DNA of 64,000 nucleotides from Saccharum officinarum (taxonomy: Eukaryota; Streptophyta; Magnoliopsida; Poales; Poaceae). Positions within the stretch are counted from its first letter, which is position 1. Every line of letters starts with the position of its first letter. Under the pieces are notes generated by a model, which was not told the origin of the DNA, made no database searches, and was given only the letters and a program-made list of their open reading frames with translations. Location of the stretch: positions 19,261,553 through 19,325,552 of the forward strand of contig CM036199.1 in NCBI GenBank assembly GCA_020631735.1, written 5' to 3'. Both the position numbers and the translations under genes were made by a program. Shown here piece after piece: positions 22,685-34,033 of this stretch.

Positions 22685-22928
22685 GGCGGTGTTTAGTTCA
22701 CCCAAAATTCCAAAAATTTTATAAAATTTTCCATCACATCAAATCTTTGTACGCATGCATGAAGCATTAAATGTAGGTAAAAAAAATAACTAATTGCACA
22801 GTTTATCTGTAAATGTCGAGACGAATCTTTTAAGCCTAGTTAATCTATGATTGGATAAATTTTACCAAATAACAACGAAAAGTGCTACAAGAACTTTACA
22901 CATACTTTACATCCAACTAAACACACCC
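22685..22928. mobile_element. Tourist/PIF-Harbinger-type MITE (244 bp)
   Basis: Terminal inverted repeats GGCGGTGTTTAGTT and AACTAAACACACCC are flanked by a TTA duplication (22682-22684 and 22929-22931). The interior contains ACGCATGCATGAAGCATTAAAT and GACGAATCTTTTAAGCCTAGTT, hallmarks of an abundant grass MITE family. The length and the 3-bp TTA duplication support PIF/Harbinger mobilisation. Confidence 0.88.
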
Positions 22929-23142
22929 TTACAAGGAATCGATCGGTTGGTGTCGATGCCGAGAATGATGAGATCGATCGGGAGGAGCGAAACCCGTTTC
23001 AAAATCGGGAGGAGCGTTTGGCACTGCTGGTCTCGCTGGTTGTCGTCTCCCAAAAGACGATGATTGGACACTGAAATGGGAAAAGCTAGCCGCGTGGTTC
23101 TCAACTGCTCGACAGATCGAGTAGTCTTTGGGTCCGGCCTAA

Positions 23143-23489
23143 GGGCAGCTCCAGTGTGAGTTCGGTTTTTGAAAAGCTATGGGTCCGGTAAAAGTCGATG
23201 TTTCCCACGGTGGTTCGTTTGCTGTAGCGTGGAGTTCGATTAGATGGGTGTCAGATTGAAATAAACAATTACTTGCACTGTAGAGACAGAGAGGACCATG
23301 TCCCTTGCTCCTCTCGTTACTTGTCCTTGCTGTTATTTCCACGCATTGTTTATTGTCACGGTTCGCATCAAGTTAGAAGTTCGAATCAAAGAAGTGTTCC
23401 CCCGAGTTCGATGCCTGTAGTGTATAAATCGAACCTGGCTCTTTCTCTCTCCTCTCACGGTTCGCTTTTTTACTGTACTGGAGCTGCTC
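23143..23489. mobile_element. MITE with GGGCAGCTCCAGT ends (347 bp)
   Basis: The left end GGGCAGCTCCAGT and right end ACTGGAGCTGCTC are inverted repeats with one mismatch in 13, flanked by TAA on each side (23140-23142 and 23490-23492). No coding sequence. The size and 3-bp duplication suggest a PIF/Harbinger-type non-autonomous element; the family name is inference. The AT-rich sequence immediately right (23493-23760, starting GAGCATCTCTAGCAG) looks like the end of another MITE, without a matching partner. Confidence 0.65.
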
Positions 23490-24227
23490 TAAGAGCATCT
23501 CTAGCAGTTCCTAATACCTTCCCTATCTATCTCTATAAAACTATCATATTGGATACATTTATGCTTTTTTCTTACTCCAACAGTTCTCTAATACCTCTCT
23601 CTTTTTTCGTGGCCACCAATATTTTCCTCGTATCCCCTCGAAGAAAGGGAAAGATACAACTTTCCTAATACCATGAGGACCATCTCAACAACCACTTTTC
23701 AGCCATATTTTCTCTTACACTCCTATAGAACCCACCTTTCATATGGGTATTAGAGAGATATATTGGGGTACTGTTACAACAACTCCCTCGATAAATCTAG
23801 AAGGTGATATTAGGCTAGTCCAGTACCATCCTACTAGGGACTGCCGGAAATGCTCAGCCTGTGCTTTCTTCGTCCCCTACCAATGTACATATCTAGCCGG
23901 GTGGGTTAAAGGTGGTGGTTGCCTTTCGTGTCCGTCTGGCTGCTGAGTTTCCAAAGATAAATTGACGCCGGCGACGACGGCGAGCCAGAAGGCGCCTCCA
24001 TCCATCGTCAGCGTGGCATGCCATAGCCCAGCCCATACCGTAGCAGCTGTGATGACCTGCTTGTCACCGCACCGCATGAGGCGCGACGCGACGTGGCGAG
24101 CGACGATAGACGATGAATCACCAGACGATCGAGGACCACGTACCTAGACGTGATGATGGTATGCAATAAGCAGAAGAGAGGGCGATGTCTCCAGAGTGAG
24201 CAGAGTGAGGCGTCGCGCGCACGGGGC

Positions 24228-24273
24228 AGCATCTTCTTTGCTTTTTTTTTTTAGGGGAAGCATCTTCTTTGCT
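24228..24273. repeat. 15-bp direct repeats flanking a poly(T) tract
   Basis: AGCATCTTCTTTGCT occurs at 24228-24242 and 24259-24273, separated by a T run followed by AGGGGA. The arrangement looks like a target duplication around a minimal poly(A)-tailed retroposition on the minus strand, or a slippage duplication. The rest of 23761-24583 holds no recognised gene. Confidence 0.5.
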
Positions 24274-24583
24274 GCGTTGCGCCCGTCGGGTTTCTCCCGC
24301 AATTGCGAGGCCATGGCAGCGCCTTTTCCGCGCGCAGCACAAAAACAGCCGGGGCGAGCGGCCCGGAGACGCTGGTCGGTGCAAAGCAAGGCGATGGGCC
24401 TCCACCGCCGTCCAATATTGGCCCTACGCATACCATGCGTCCCCGAGTCCTGAGTGACCATGGGCACATCCCTTGGGCACATGGCATTGTGAATCTGTGA
24501 TGGACGTCGCGTCCCGGAAGCTGTTCGGCGCGGTCGGTAAGCCCCGGTGAATGCCTGTTTTTATTCGCCGTATTTCAGTTAGC

Positions 24584-24723
24584 TACCATCCGTTCTAAAT
24601 TATAAGTCGTTTTAATTTTTTTGTACATCTATTTCGTTATGTATATGAATAAATAATATGTCTAAATATATAATAAAATAGATGGACTAAAAAAGTAAAA
24701 ACGAATTTGGAACCTCTACGGAC
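24584..24723. mobile_element. Stowaway-like MITE, degraded (~140 bp)
   Basis: The left end has CATCCGTTCTAAATTATAAG followed by TCGTTTTAA. The right end has AACGAATTTGGAACCTCTACGGA. These are diverged versions of the Stowaway termini CTCCGTTCTAAATTATAAGT and its inverse. AT-rich middle, no frame. Confidence 0.6.
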
Positions 24724-25737
24724 ATGGAGACTGGCGAAGCGCGATGTTCATCCTAGTAGTCATACAATCATGTGTACTGTACCTTTTTATACGTGATGAC
24801 ATCTGCACTTAACATTTCTATAATAGGCAGCTTCTACGCGTACACATATATAGCGCACATAGAAAAATCATTTCAAATATAATCACATTCACATACACAT
24901 TTGAAAAGGCTCGGGCTTGAGGTCGAGACGATGAAGCCCAATAAGGCGGCTTTTCAGGACTTTGAACAGACTTACGTCGGGCTGTTGTCACTAAGTAGGC
25001 GGGAAGCCACGCAGGTGCTCTTTCCTGGGAGGAGCCGGCGTCGTGGTCCGATGGCCTACGAAGAGTAGGCCAAGCGGTCCCAAAGTTTTGCCTTGTTGTA
25101 CACTCGGTCGCTGTATAGTCCTTTGTATGTGTGGTTGCAGCTGCTAGGCCGTAGCTCTAGCTTGTCGACATTCTAGGTTGATCCTGACCTCTAGTGTCTT
25201 GCCATCGGATGCGGAACAGCCGAAGTTTATCGATGTTGTGTAACTTGACTTTTTCCATCCTCTTAACCAAAAAGAGGCAACGAAAACAGGCAACGGCCTG
25301 CTCTTGGAAAAAAAAATACACATTTGCATGTATGACATTTGTTCTTGCATGGGCCTTCTGTGCTGCCGGTCGAGGGCCCTGGATCATAAGTTCATGGCCG
25401 TGATGCATGCTCGGGTGGTTTATTTCTTTAATTGTTAGCCTCGATTTTTTATATTTTATTTAGACATTTTTAGTTACATGTAAATAATGTTTTATGCATG
25501 TAAAAAAAAGGACTGTGATTTGTTAGAACCCTTACTTCCTAGTGGGTAATCGGTAGCAAAGCCCAATGATTTGATGGTAAAGCTGCCAATTGTTTGCTAA
25601 TTTCTGAGATTGAGAAATGATTTAACTGCAGTATATACCGGAACTCTTTCAATCTGAAACATACCAACTAGAAAGTTGAATTTTTACTAGTGTACACAAG
25701 AGAAAAAAATATTCTCACGACTGGTTGTCTAATAACC
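24724..25737. other. Intergenic stretch without a recognised gene
   Basis: No convincing gene. A short plus-strand frame at about 24905-25066 (FQDFEQTYVGLLSLSRREA followed by LFPGR) vaguely resembles the C-terminal end of LINE ORF1-like proteins but stops early. 25440-25737 is AT-rich with nothing recognisable. Confidence 0.3.
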
Positions 25738-26774
25738 ATTTTTTTTCTCGAATACGCAAAGGTTTGCGTATCTTTGTATTAAGATCGAGAAATAGTGAAG
25801 GTTATAACGACGCGCCACCAACATGGCACCCCAAGGGATTAGTGTTATATGATCAGCTCTACCCTCCCTAGCATAAGAATATCATGGGCTATGACTCGTT
25901 AATCAATCTATCTGGCCATCATCGGCGGTCAGACACGCTTACTAGCTCGGCACCTCGGTAGCTCTCCTTGTGGGTCTGGAAAGAGCTGTCGCATTGCCTC
26001 AGCATTTGAGGGGTTGAGCTGGTCAACGAAGATACTGTCGTAGGCGTTTGTGGCTAGCGTGGAAGGCCTCGTCTGTCCGTTGAGAAATCCCATCCGCTTC
26101 ATCACCAGCACCTCTCCCCGCTTAGAAGCCGGGACGCATGAGAGAGCCTGAGCGGCGATCCTCCTGCTGCGGGTCGGCAACTTCGGTTGTGCCTCCACAG
26201 TCAGCTGAGGCAGCATCGGCGATGGCGCCTTATGCAAGATCTTCTCGGTGAAACGCTTTAGCCTCTTGGTGACAGAGCTCCCGCGTCCAGGTGGCCCGGA
26301 AGGGGTGGTCGTGTCCGCAGCTGGGGTTTCTAGGCGTGCCTCGACATTGACGACGTCGGACAGTCCCCGTGTGGTGGGCGGCTAGGGGTGGCCTCCTCCG
26401 CACCTGGAGGGTGTTGCTAGAGTCTGGGCACGCCTCGGCCTCCATGACGTCGGGCTGCTCCCCCCCGCGTCATCGAGACTGGAGGGGCAGTCGTGGCGGT
26501 GGACGGGCACCCAGGCACAGGCGCTCCTGCTGGCCAGCTCACAACGAGCGAGGCGGCTAACTCCTCAAGCATTGGGTCGACCCACTCTTGAGGACCCACA
26601 CACGCACAGCTCCAGCACCAGTGGATCTGGCATGTGGAGGTAGTGTGCAGCGGCAGAGGTAGTGGCATTGTCAGCGATGTCGGTAGATGCGTCCATGTCC
26701 CTCGCCGGCTTACTCCGGCGCTGCTAGCGTCGTTGTCGGATTTCGCCAGCACCCTCGGTGGCACCCTACACGGC
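25738..26774 (-). mobile_element. LINE-type retroposon remnant, minus strand, with poly(A) end
   Basis: The minus-strand 3' end is at about 25738-25790: it reads CTTAATACAAAGATACGC, a short stem, then GCGTATTCGAGAAAAAAAA, the typical tail of grass L1-type LINEs. Upstream on the same strand (26445 to 25929) is a frame with TRSRRIAAQALS, PASKRGEVLVMKRMGF and FVDQLNPSNAEAMRQLFPD, a motif series I associate with grass retroelement ORFs. Farther upstream the GC-rich frame 26417-26812 is of low information. The ORF ends only about 190 bp from the tail, so no ORF2 is present between them. The 5' end is undefined because a Copia LTR begins at 26775. Confidence 0.5.
25929..26445 (-). pseudogene. Retroelement ORF fragment (SRRIAAQ/KRGEVLVMKRMG type)
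   Basis: The clear part is encoded by 25929-26237 (102 codons from an internal ATG), but the same theme extends upstream to about 26445 through a frame change (TKRLKRF, then KILHKAPSPML). It has a basic patch TRSRRIAAQ, the conserved block PASKRGEVLVMKRMGF and an acidic C-terminus ending LFPDPQGEL. Function unknown; in grasses such proteins accompany retroposons. No zinc knuckle or enzymatic motif is visible. Confidence 0.4.
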
Positions 26775-27595
26775 TGAAAGGTCCTTATTTGGTTTTGGTA
26801 ATTGAGTGACAACCTTCAGTAGACTAATTATGTTTATGTGAGATACATAGGTGATTAGTCCACAAATACATGTATGTGAGCAACATATGCCATGGAGGTG
26901 GTAATGGCTTAGAGATGTTGAAAAGCTTGCACATGTGATGATGGAGGATCTTATTGCACATGAGACATGACATTAAGTCATGTGACCAAGGTGGAGAAGA
27001 TCAAGATGAGGCTTGGCTCGACGAACCAGTTGCAAGAGTGAAGGGCAAGTCGAGGACTTGGCGCCGATGGACCGAGGCAACGGTGAAGAGCAAGTGAGGT
27101 CAAGATCGATGAACCAATACGGTCACGTGATGATATGAAGTGGATCATATCATTTAGTGATTGGTTGGTGCATGTGTTGCATCAACATCGAAGAAGATAG
27201 AATGGAATACACAAGGCAAAGGTATAACCTAGGGCATTTTCATTTCACCAGTCATAGGTGTGTAGAGAAGTTTATGATCGGGTTTAGGATAGATGGCCGT
27301 ACTATTAAGAGAGGTAAACTTGTTTGCATATCGGTCATCTAGTGCCATTCGAGTGATCTAACTTTGCATTGTTGCTAGGATCGAGTGGCGTGGCAAGTTG
27401 AGTGGCCAATCCTTTGAAAAATAATTATAAAAATACTAACACACATACATATGGTGGTGTACACTTGGTGGTGTTGGCACATTTACAAAGAGGAAGGTGT
27501 TGGAGTTGAAACGGATCAACTCGGCGAAGAAACAGAGGCAAAATGGGTCACTGGAGGTGACCAGACGCTGTATCTGACGCTAGCCTCAGGAGCAC
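26775..27595 (+). mobile_element. Copia-type LTR (SIRE/Maximus-like?), first part
   Basis: Starts TGAAAGGTCCTTATTTGG and GTTTTGGTAATTGAGTGAC, a beginning I associate with large Copia LTRs in Andropogoneae. It runs to 27595, where the Athila-like element interrupts it, and resumes at 37055. Small open frames (27157-27342, 27451-27639) are incidental. The lineage name is tentative. Confidence 0.6.
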
Positions 27596-29082
27596 TGTTG
27601 ACACTTCTAACATCACTTAAGCTAAGTTGTCATCCCTAGCATGACTCCAGAAGTGTTGGTATAGAACTGCTCCTCTTAGAATAAAAATGGGATCCGCAAG
27701 CGCACAGATAAAATACCATCGTAGCACTTCACTGGAAAATATTTCAGGTATCGTTAATTTATATTTAGCTCAAGGGAAAGAACTAAGGACTTAAACCTAA
27801 AGAGATGGATTTGCAAAATACGACTACTTATGAGAAATTAATCACACAATCACTTACTTTGGTAGGGGGATAAACCATGATAAATAAGTATAATTGAATT
27901 GTAAAGCATAGGGAATAAATCACGCAGAGATTAGAGATAGACTACTCATCATAAAGGTAGGTTGACGTCTGATTAGTTCAAGAGATTGAATTCTAGGCAG
28001 GTTCTAATCTACTAAGTCATTCATCTACTCTAGCAAACACACTATCATATATAGCATAAAATACTCTTCATCTATGTATAAGGAATATTACTGAAGAAAG
28101 CTAGAACATAGCATGACTTCCTACATAACGTTGTTTCTGCCTGTCCTATCAACGGGGGGTGGACTATATAAGACTCAATAGAACTGTCACTTCCACGAAC
28201 TACCACACGACCCGGCCAATAGGATACATTTGCAGGTAAATAGCATCTAAGCACCACGCTTACATGTGATCTACAACTTAACCCCCTCGCGAAGACAGCT
28301 AAGCACTTTGCAAACATATACATAAACTCATTATCAATCATAACCATATCAAATGTACTACTAGAGTAAACTAGGGAACATAATAAATAGAAACATAATG
28401 ATATTAAAATAAAGTCGTAAAGCAAAGATACACAATAGTACTAATACTTTGATGACGAAGATCCAAATTCCGAGCACAAGTCGCCCGACTCTTCCTCTAT
28501 CTAGTCTAAACCTATGTAGAAGTTGAAGAATTGAATAGCTATTCTAATTCTCTGGTGGAGAGAAACTCTCTAAACCCTAGCTCTGCTGATGGCTCCCTCT
28601 ACTAATGAATTGCTAATTAATTAGGGTTTTTCCTAGGGTGAGGGGCTTTGCTTATATAGCCCTCTAGAAAGCACCACAACCCTCGGATCAAACCGACCTT
28701 GATCTACGATTTTTATTCATCCTCAAAGACGGTGGAGGCAGGATCCACGAGGTTGCACCTGATTGGACACCTGAGTGGGGCGGGCGCCTAGGGCCAGGGG
28801 CGGCCGCCCCACCTGTCAGCCCAAATGGCCCTCCCCTTCGAGGGGGTGCCTTCTCGAGTCTTCTAGATTATTCTTTTTTGTAGTAGGGTTGATTTCTCTC
28901 TATGTAAATCTGACATGTGGGTCTCCTTTGGTCTTTTCCTGATAACCCACCACAGAAATAGACATTCACCAAAACTCATAGAAATTATTAGTTTACAACC
29001 CCTAAGTCTAAGGTGAAACTCATTTTAACCCTTCTTTTGATTCTTATTGACTTATAAAGTTGATGGTTAATTACCGTCAACA
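27596..29082 (-). repeat. 3' LTR of the Athila-like element (1487 bp)
   Basis: On the minus strand it starts TGTTGACGGTAATTAACC (29082) and ends AAGTGTCAACA (27596). It holds a 14-bp GC palindrome GGGGCGGCCGCCCC at 28797-28810 and a TATA box downstream of it at 28651-28660. A repeat of the same LTR lies at 35576-37054. Confidence 0.9.
28651..28660 (-). promoter_or_regulatory. LTR TATA box (GCTATATAAG)
   Basis: The minus strand reads GGGCTATATAAGCAAAGCCCC, a strong plant TATA context about 120 bp downstream of the GC palindrome block. The counterpart in the 5' LTR is at 36625-36633, which would drive the genomic RNA. Confidence 0.7.
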
Positions 29083-30886
29083 AACTCTCCCAAGCTTATC
29101 TTTTGCTCGTCTCTGAGCAAACAGCTAAACCTAAGATGGATCAGGAGTTGCTGCAATGCTTCCACGCCTTAAAAGTACACATGCATTCAAATAAGAATTC
29201 TTCTTTTGGACTAGACTACTAGAGTGGACTGCACTGACTTTCAAACTTACTCATATTTCTTTCAACCATGGGGCTTTTACCTGCACTTAGGTCTTGAGTA
29301 ATTGAAAGACAGAACAATTAAGTCAAGCACTATATCTCATGCTCTTCATTCCACCTCTGTCCTGGAGTTTTCATAAATATTTGCAAATAAAACTCAGAGT
29401 TCCTTGAATATTACTCTCACAAGTCTCTCAATATATGGTATTTTTGGATCCTCACTAAGGAATTTGAAAGGTTATGTCTTGTCTCTCCTCTCAAAATATG
29501 TAGTATTTTTGGCTCAAGACAAATCTTAGGTATGCCTTCTCTTTCTCACCCTATAACTAATAAGGCTTATGTGGAGTTCAGGGGGTATGGAGATAGCTCA
29601 TACATACTTGCAATGCATATATTGCCTAGTCAAACCATGGATCTAGAGGAACTCATCATACAATCAAATCAAGATGTGCATGTGTGGTTTGATATGGTGG
29701 CTAAAATGATGGGGAATAAATGAGATAGAAAGAAAGAGGTGAAAGTCTAATTCTATAATGCTCCATACTTGAAAATAGCTTCTCTCTTCTGAATCTTGAA
29801 AATAAATGGAAACTTGGTTGCATAAATATCTTTCTTTTCTTTCTTTCTTCTTTTGGGACCTTTGTCCATCTTTTTCTTTTGCTTTTTTACTTCTCTTCTT
29901 TTTTTACATAGAAAATAGATAACAAGTCTTTTATACGAAGAACAAAATTGATATGAAAGAAATGATGATGAAAATTTAGAGCAATTATAAAGGTATTTGG
30001 CTAGCAGAAAAAATCCTATGGGAAATATTTTTGGTGTTTACTCTCAGTGTAAGAGTAGATCATTTTTTGTGGATCTAAATAGGACAAATATGTGGTGCGT
30101 ACTTCCAGGATAGAAGTAGCAATGATGCATGATGTGTGTGTGAATCTTGATTTTAACCGCATGACAAGTCCCTAAGGGTCAACACAGCCCAACCAAACTC
30201 AATACAATTACAAGCAGTAAATATGTGGAAGGTTTCCTATTCTAATAATCTTGTATGGCTGTGGTAGGAATTTAACACTCATCATATAAGAAACTCATCA
30301 TGTGGCATTTTGAGTTTTTAAAATAAATCTCCAGAATTTAGTGTCACTAGGAACAAGATAAACAACAGCTCAGTCTATATCATATCATGGCCGTCAATTA
30401 CCTAGACTTAGATTAAGCATATGCTCCCACATGTTTAAAGTGTAGAGTAAATTCATGTGTCAACAGTTTATCCAATCCTTGAGAGAATTCTAGGTTGAAA
30501 ACTAGGTACTTGAAAAGAATTACAACAGAGCAAATGTTCATCATTTCCATCATGCATTCTTCAAGTATACAAACTCATTAACAAATTAAAGTAACAAGAT
30601 TAAAAACACACTCTTTTTATTTGGTTTTTGTGTTTTTAGAATAAACTAAAACAAACACACTAAAAAGCAATAAATATTTGTTTTGTTTTTAGGTTTTGCT
30701 GATTTTTTAGATGCATAACGATAACAAAAGAAAATTGTAAAAAGGAAAAGAAAACTTACCTTAGATAACGGGGGTCCTCCCCAAGCTAGATTTTGCCATA
30801 GTCGTTCAATTGAGAGGGAAAAATCCCAACAATGTTTCAATGTCCTTGGCCTCTTGTTCTTGACTTTCTCGAATGCTAGTTAAGGT
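29083..30886 (-). other. 3' noncoding region of the Athila-like element
   Basis: About 1.8 kb of AT-rich sequence between the extra ORF and the 3' LTR. It has pyrimidine runs near 29830-29900, no protein motif, and only short frames such as 29532-29723. Adjacent to the LTR on the minus strand is GGGAGAGTT, a weak candidate polypurine tract. Confidence 0.5.
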
Positions 30887-32401
30887 CTAAGTGGTGTTGT
30901 AGTTCCACTGACGCTGCTCCTCCCACATCTGGTCATGGCGTGTTTGGCCTTGTTGGAGGGTATGGAGAGCGTTGTCAGTGCGCTGGTGGTGCGCCATATG
31001 TTCTTCATGGTACTGCGGGGTGTAGTGGAACCCAGTAGCGTCGGACTTACGTCCGTGCTCGAATTCTTGATGTGCTCCACCAGATGATGTTCTTCCACCT
31101 TGGTAATCAAATGAGTGCCTTGCACCCCCTGATGAAGTTCCCTCTCCATAGAGATGGAATGGTCCAGTTGATGGAGGCGGCTGCTCATAGCTATCATGCA
31201 GCTGATGAGGAGGATACTCCCACGGGTTCAGAACCCGATAGTGGTGATCCATCCACTCATCATAGCTAGCATGAGCTGGCTATTCTGGTTCAGGATCAGC
31301 ACTGCGCCAAACTGGTTCTTGATGGTGACGTGTGATTCTTTTAGAGGCGGTTCTCTGGGGCACTGTAGTGTTCACTGGTTGAGCCTATAACTCAACATGA
31401 AAAGTTTAAACAGAATAAAGGGCCAACTCCGGGTTAGGTAACTGGAGCTTGGTCTCACCATATGTCATAAAAAGTTCATTGTTTATTCTTTTCAAAAGGT
31501 GAGCTTGATAAAAATATTCATAGCCAAAAGTATCACGATGATCTTCAATAAAATTAAGAGAGGCTCCTTGCAATATGTTTAATTTAGTAGCAATATAAGT
31601 AATAAGCGAACAGATAGCAATAGGTCATACTCGATAAGAGGGAACAATCAACCAATGGGCAACTATAAGACGGACAGGCGAGACTTTGATCTTTTTGATG
31701 GCTGCATACATCAGCGGTAAGTCTGCAACCCTGACTTTACTAGTATCATCACGTGGAAAGAAAGTAAAGCCCAACCATTTATGGATAAATCTAAGTGTTG
31801 GATATTCTATGTCACTAGTACGATGCGAGTAGAAAACTGTATGCTTAGAAATCTCAGTCCAAAACTTATGCTTCTCAAAATCTCCTAATGCCTCATCTAT
31901 ATCTACTGGAATGTTGGAAGGAAAATTAAGGAGGTCACTAAGCTCTCTCCATGTGGGGTAAAACTCTTGCTTAAAGAGCCTAAAGTAAACTCCCGACTCT
32001 GTGGTCCTTAGGGTGCAAAGAAATTCTATGGTTAACAACTTAGATCCTATTTCAGCGACATCCCAAGCAGAAGCCCATCCTAGTAATAAGAAAATAGTAT
32101 CAAATTAAGTACTCATACCTACCTCTTGGAGTAGTGCTAGATCAAATGCAGGTGTATGTGTGAACTCTTTGTCCTTGATCTTCTTGTACACATCCTTCTC
32201 GCGGGAATCACGCAAGCCAAGCTGATTTGGCTTGAGAAGGATCTTAGGTGCTGGTGATGAAGAGGAAGCAGGTGCAGGGGCAGTAGGAGGGTCGACGCTC
32301 ATGTCGAAGCCGGCTCTTGATGATGCTCGGGTCAAACTCCTGGTTCTGATGTTCTTGATCGTCCCCACAGCTCCCTTGGCAAGCTTCTTTAATCCGCTCA
32401 T
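30887..32401 (-). pseudogene. ATHILA ORF-1-like protein, broken by in-frame stops
   Basis: Reading from ATG 32401 (MSGLKKLAKG) to 30887, one frame encodes about 505 codons. The three ATG-started frames seen (32105-32401, 31625-32038, 30887-31252) share the same phase and differ only by stops at 32105-32107, 31625-31627, 31385-31387 and 31280-31282. The N-terminus is basic and proline/alanine/serine-rich. The centre has KLLTIEFLCTLRTTESG, FYPTWRELSDLLNFPSN, ALGDFEKHKFW and RFIHKWLGFTFFPRDD, typical of the plant ATHILA ORF-1 family. The C-terminus is rich in H, Q, G and Y. The function of this family is unknown. It has its own upstream TATA box at 32785-32793. The start is chosen as the first ATG after that promoter, preceded by a possible acceptor site TTTTGCAG. 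Confidence 0.7.
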
Positions 32402-32784
32402 CCTGCAAAACTGACAAAGACAAAACTCGTGGAGAGAATTAGGGAAGGGGTTAGTTGGTTAGCCATCCAGAGTTAGCGGTCCAGAGGTTAGTCATCGAAG
32501 AGAATAATTCTTAGTTGGTTTTTCGACAGAACCTCCCCTCAAATCTTAATTTCTCTAGCTTAACTTAGGCAGCACTACCACTACTAAAAAATGATTATAG
32601 CAACACTAAAAACATTCCTTCTCTCAACTCTAAGCTCTAGGTTACTCTTATCTCTTTCTTTCTCTTCTTTCTTTCCACTATCTTCCTTCTCTCCTATGCT
32701 CTTGCAGGAAACTCAAAACTGAGAACAGATTGTACACTAAAAATCTTGAATGTTGGTGGTGCATAGAAGCAATGGGAGAAGGGG

Positions 32785-32793
32785 CTTTTATAG
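32785..32793 (-). promoter_or_regulatory. Internal TATA box upstream of the extra ORF (CTATAAAAG)
   Basis: The minus strand reads CCTCCTCTATAAAAGCCCC, followed about 30 bases on by a likely start region and about 360 nt of leader before ATG 32401. Just upstream lies a block CGGGCGCCC...GGGGCGGCCGCCCCACCT (32811-32845 on the plus strand) also present in the LTR at 28781-28814. This suggests a separate promoter for the extra ORF. Confidence 0.6.
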
Positions 32794-32810
32794 AGGAGGA
32801 GATGGCGAGG

Positions 32811-32845
32811 CGGGCGCCCAAGTGGAGGGGGCGGCCGCCCCACCT
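32811..32845. promoter_or_regulatory. GC palindrome block shared with the LTR
   Basis: Contains CGGGCGCC, then after a 9-base gap the 18-mer GGGGCGGCCGCCCCACCT, whose first 14 bases are a perfect palindrome. The LTR at 27596-29082 carries the same two motifs with nearly the same spacing (28781 and 28797-28814). The other LTR has one change within the palindrome. It probably arose by copying of LTR promoter sequence, or is a shared functional element. Confidence 0.6.
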
Positions 32846-33292
32846 CTGTCCCCTTTCTGGCTGAAACTTTCAACTCTCCACCTTGCTTCATGGTTAAGTA
32901 TGAAAAAGTGGTGTGTGGGTGGATTTGGCGGTGGAAAAGAGAAAATGGTGGAGGTGAGTGAAAGTGGATGAATTAATGTGATGTGATGTATGTGAGGTGG
33001 AGTGTATGACATGTGGGTCCCAGGGTGGTGGGTCCACTATGCACTATATATATAGAATGCAGGAGATAAAAGAGTAGAAACTAAAATTCTTAAAATGCAT
33101 GGAATAAATATTTTTGTACCGCCACGGTAAATACTTTTAACGGGTTTTTACACACCGTAAAAAAATATTTACATGGGGCTAGAATTTTGAGAATGTAAAT
33201 ATGCTTAAGAAAAATTATGCGGATAAATACCGAGTTACCTTCCGGCAATGGTTCGAATTTTTAGAGTCCTTCGAACTAGACCTTCCAATATT

Positions 33293-33955
33293 TTATTCTT
33301 TTGATGATCCCAGAGATGATGACTCTGGTGATATTTCTTTCTTGTCTTGATTGACCATCTTTGCAGAGGCATTGAGTTCCTGTTTTGACTTGAATGCAAA
33401 TTGCACTTCTTGCCCATTTATGGTGAACTTGATTTCTCCTTTCCCGACATCAATGTGTGCATTGGCGGTGCTCATAAAGGGTCTCCCGAGGATGAGTGAC
33501 ACTTTTGAGTCTGGATGCATATCCAGTACCACAAAGTCTACTGGAACAAAGAATTCTCGTATCTTGACTGGGATATTCTCGGCGATGCCCAATGGGTACC
33601 GAACTGATTGATCTGCTAACTGTAGGCACATTGATGTTGGCTCTAATACTGAGTGGTCAAGCTTGTGATAGACTACAGTAGGCATAACACTAACACTTGC
33701 TCCAAGGTCACATAGTGCGTTATTGAAGTGTTGATCTCCAATTGAGCAATCAATAGTAGGGCATCCTAGATCTTTCTTCTTCTCTGGTAATTTATTCAGG
33801 ATAGGTGTGCTACACTCTTCAGTTAGCTTGATCACTTCAGTGGATGGTAGTGGTCTCTTCTTGTTTAAAATGTTTCTGATATATTTGGCATATGTAGGGA
33901 CTTGAATGGCATCCAATAGAGGTATGTTGACATATAGCTTCTGAATAACCTCCAC
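33293..33955 (-). pseudogene. Aspartic protease domain of the Athila-like element
   Basis: An open frame of 220 codons from an internal ATG; it is in phase with the upstream frame 34034-34372, separated by a stop at about 34034. The active-site region reads ALCDLGASVSVMP, the DLGA variant common in Athila/Tat proteases rather than DTGA. It is followed by PLGIAENIPVKI, DFVVLDMHPDSKVSLILGRPF and the characteristic KGEIKFTING. The frame ends with FKSKQELNAS and a lysine/serine tail. In autonomous relatives reverse transcriptase would follow; here the sequence passes directly into the promoter and extra ORF. Confidence 0.78.
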
Positions 33956-34033
33956 GAACTTGCTAAACTGCTCATCCGATTGCGGTCTTCTAATTCTGCG
34001 AGGAAACGGTATATAGTTTGTATCATAAAAATT

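Noticed and set aside
32062..32104. A 43-nt intron removing the stop at 32105-32107
   Set aside because: It is shorter than known plant introns and its removal would shift the frame; reading through the stop restores the family pattern, so a nonsense mutation is likelier.
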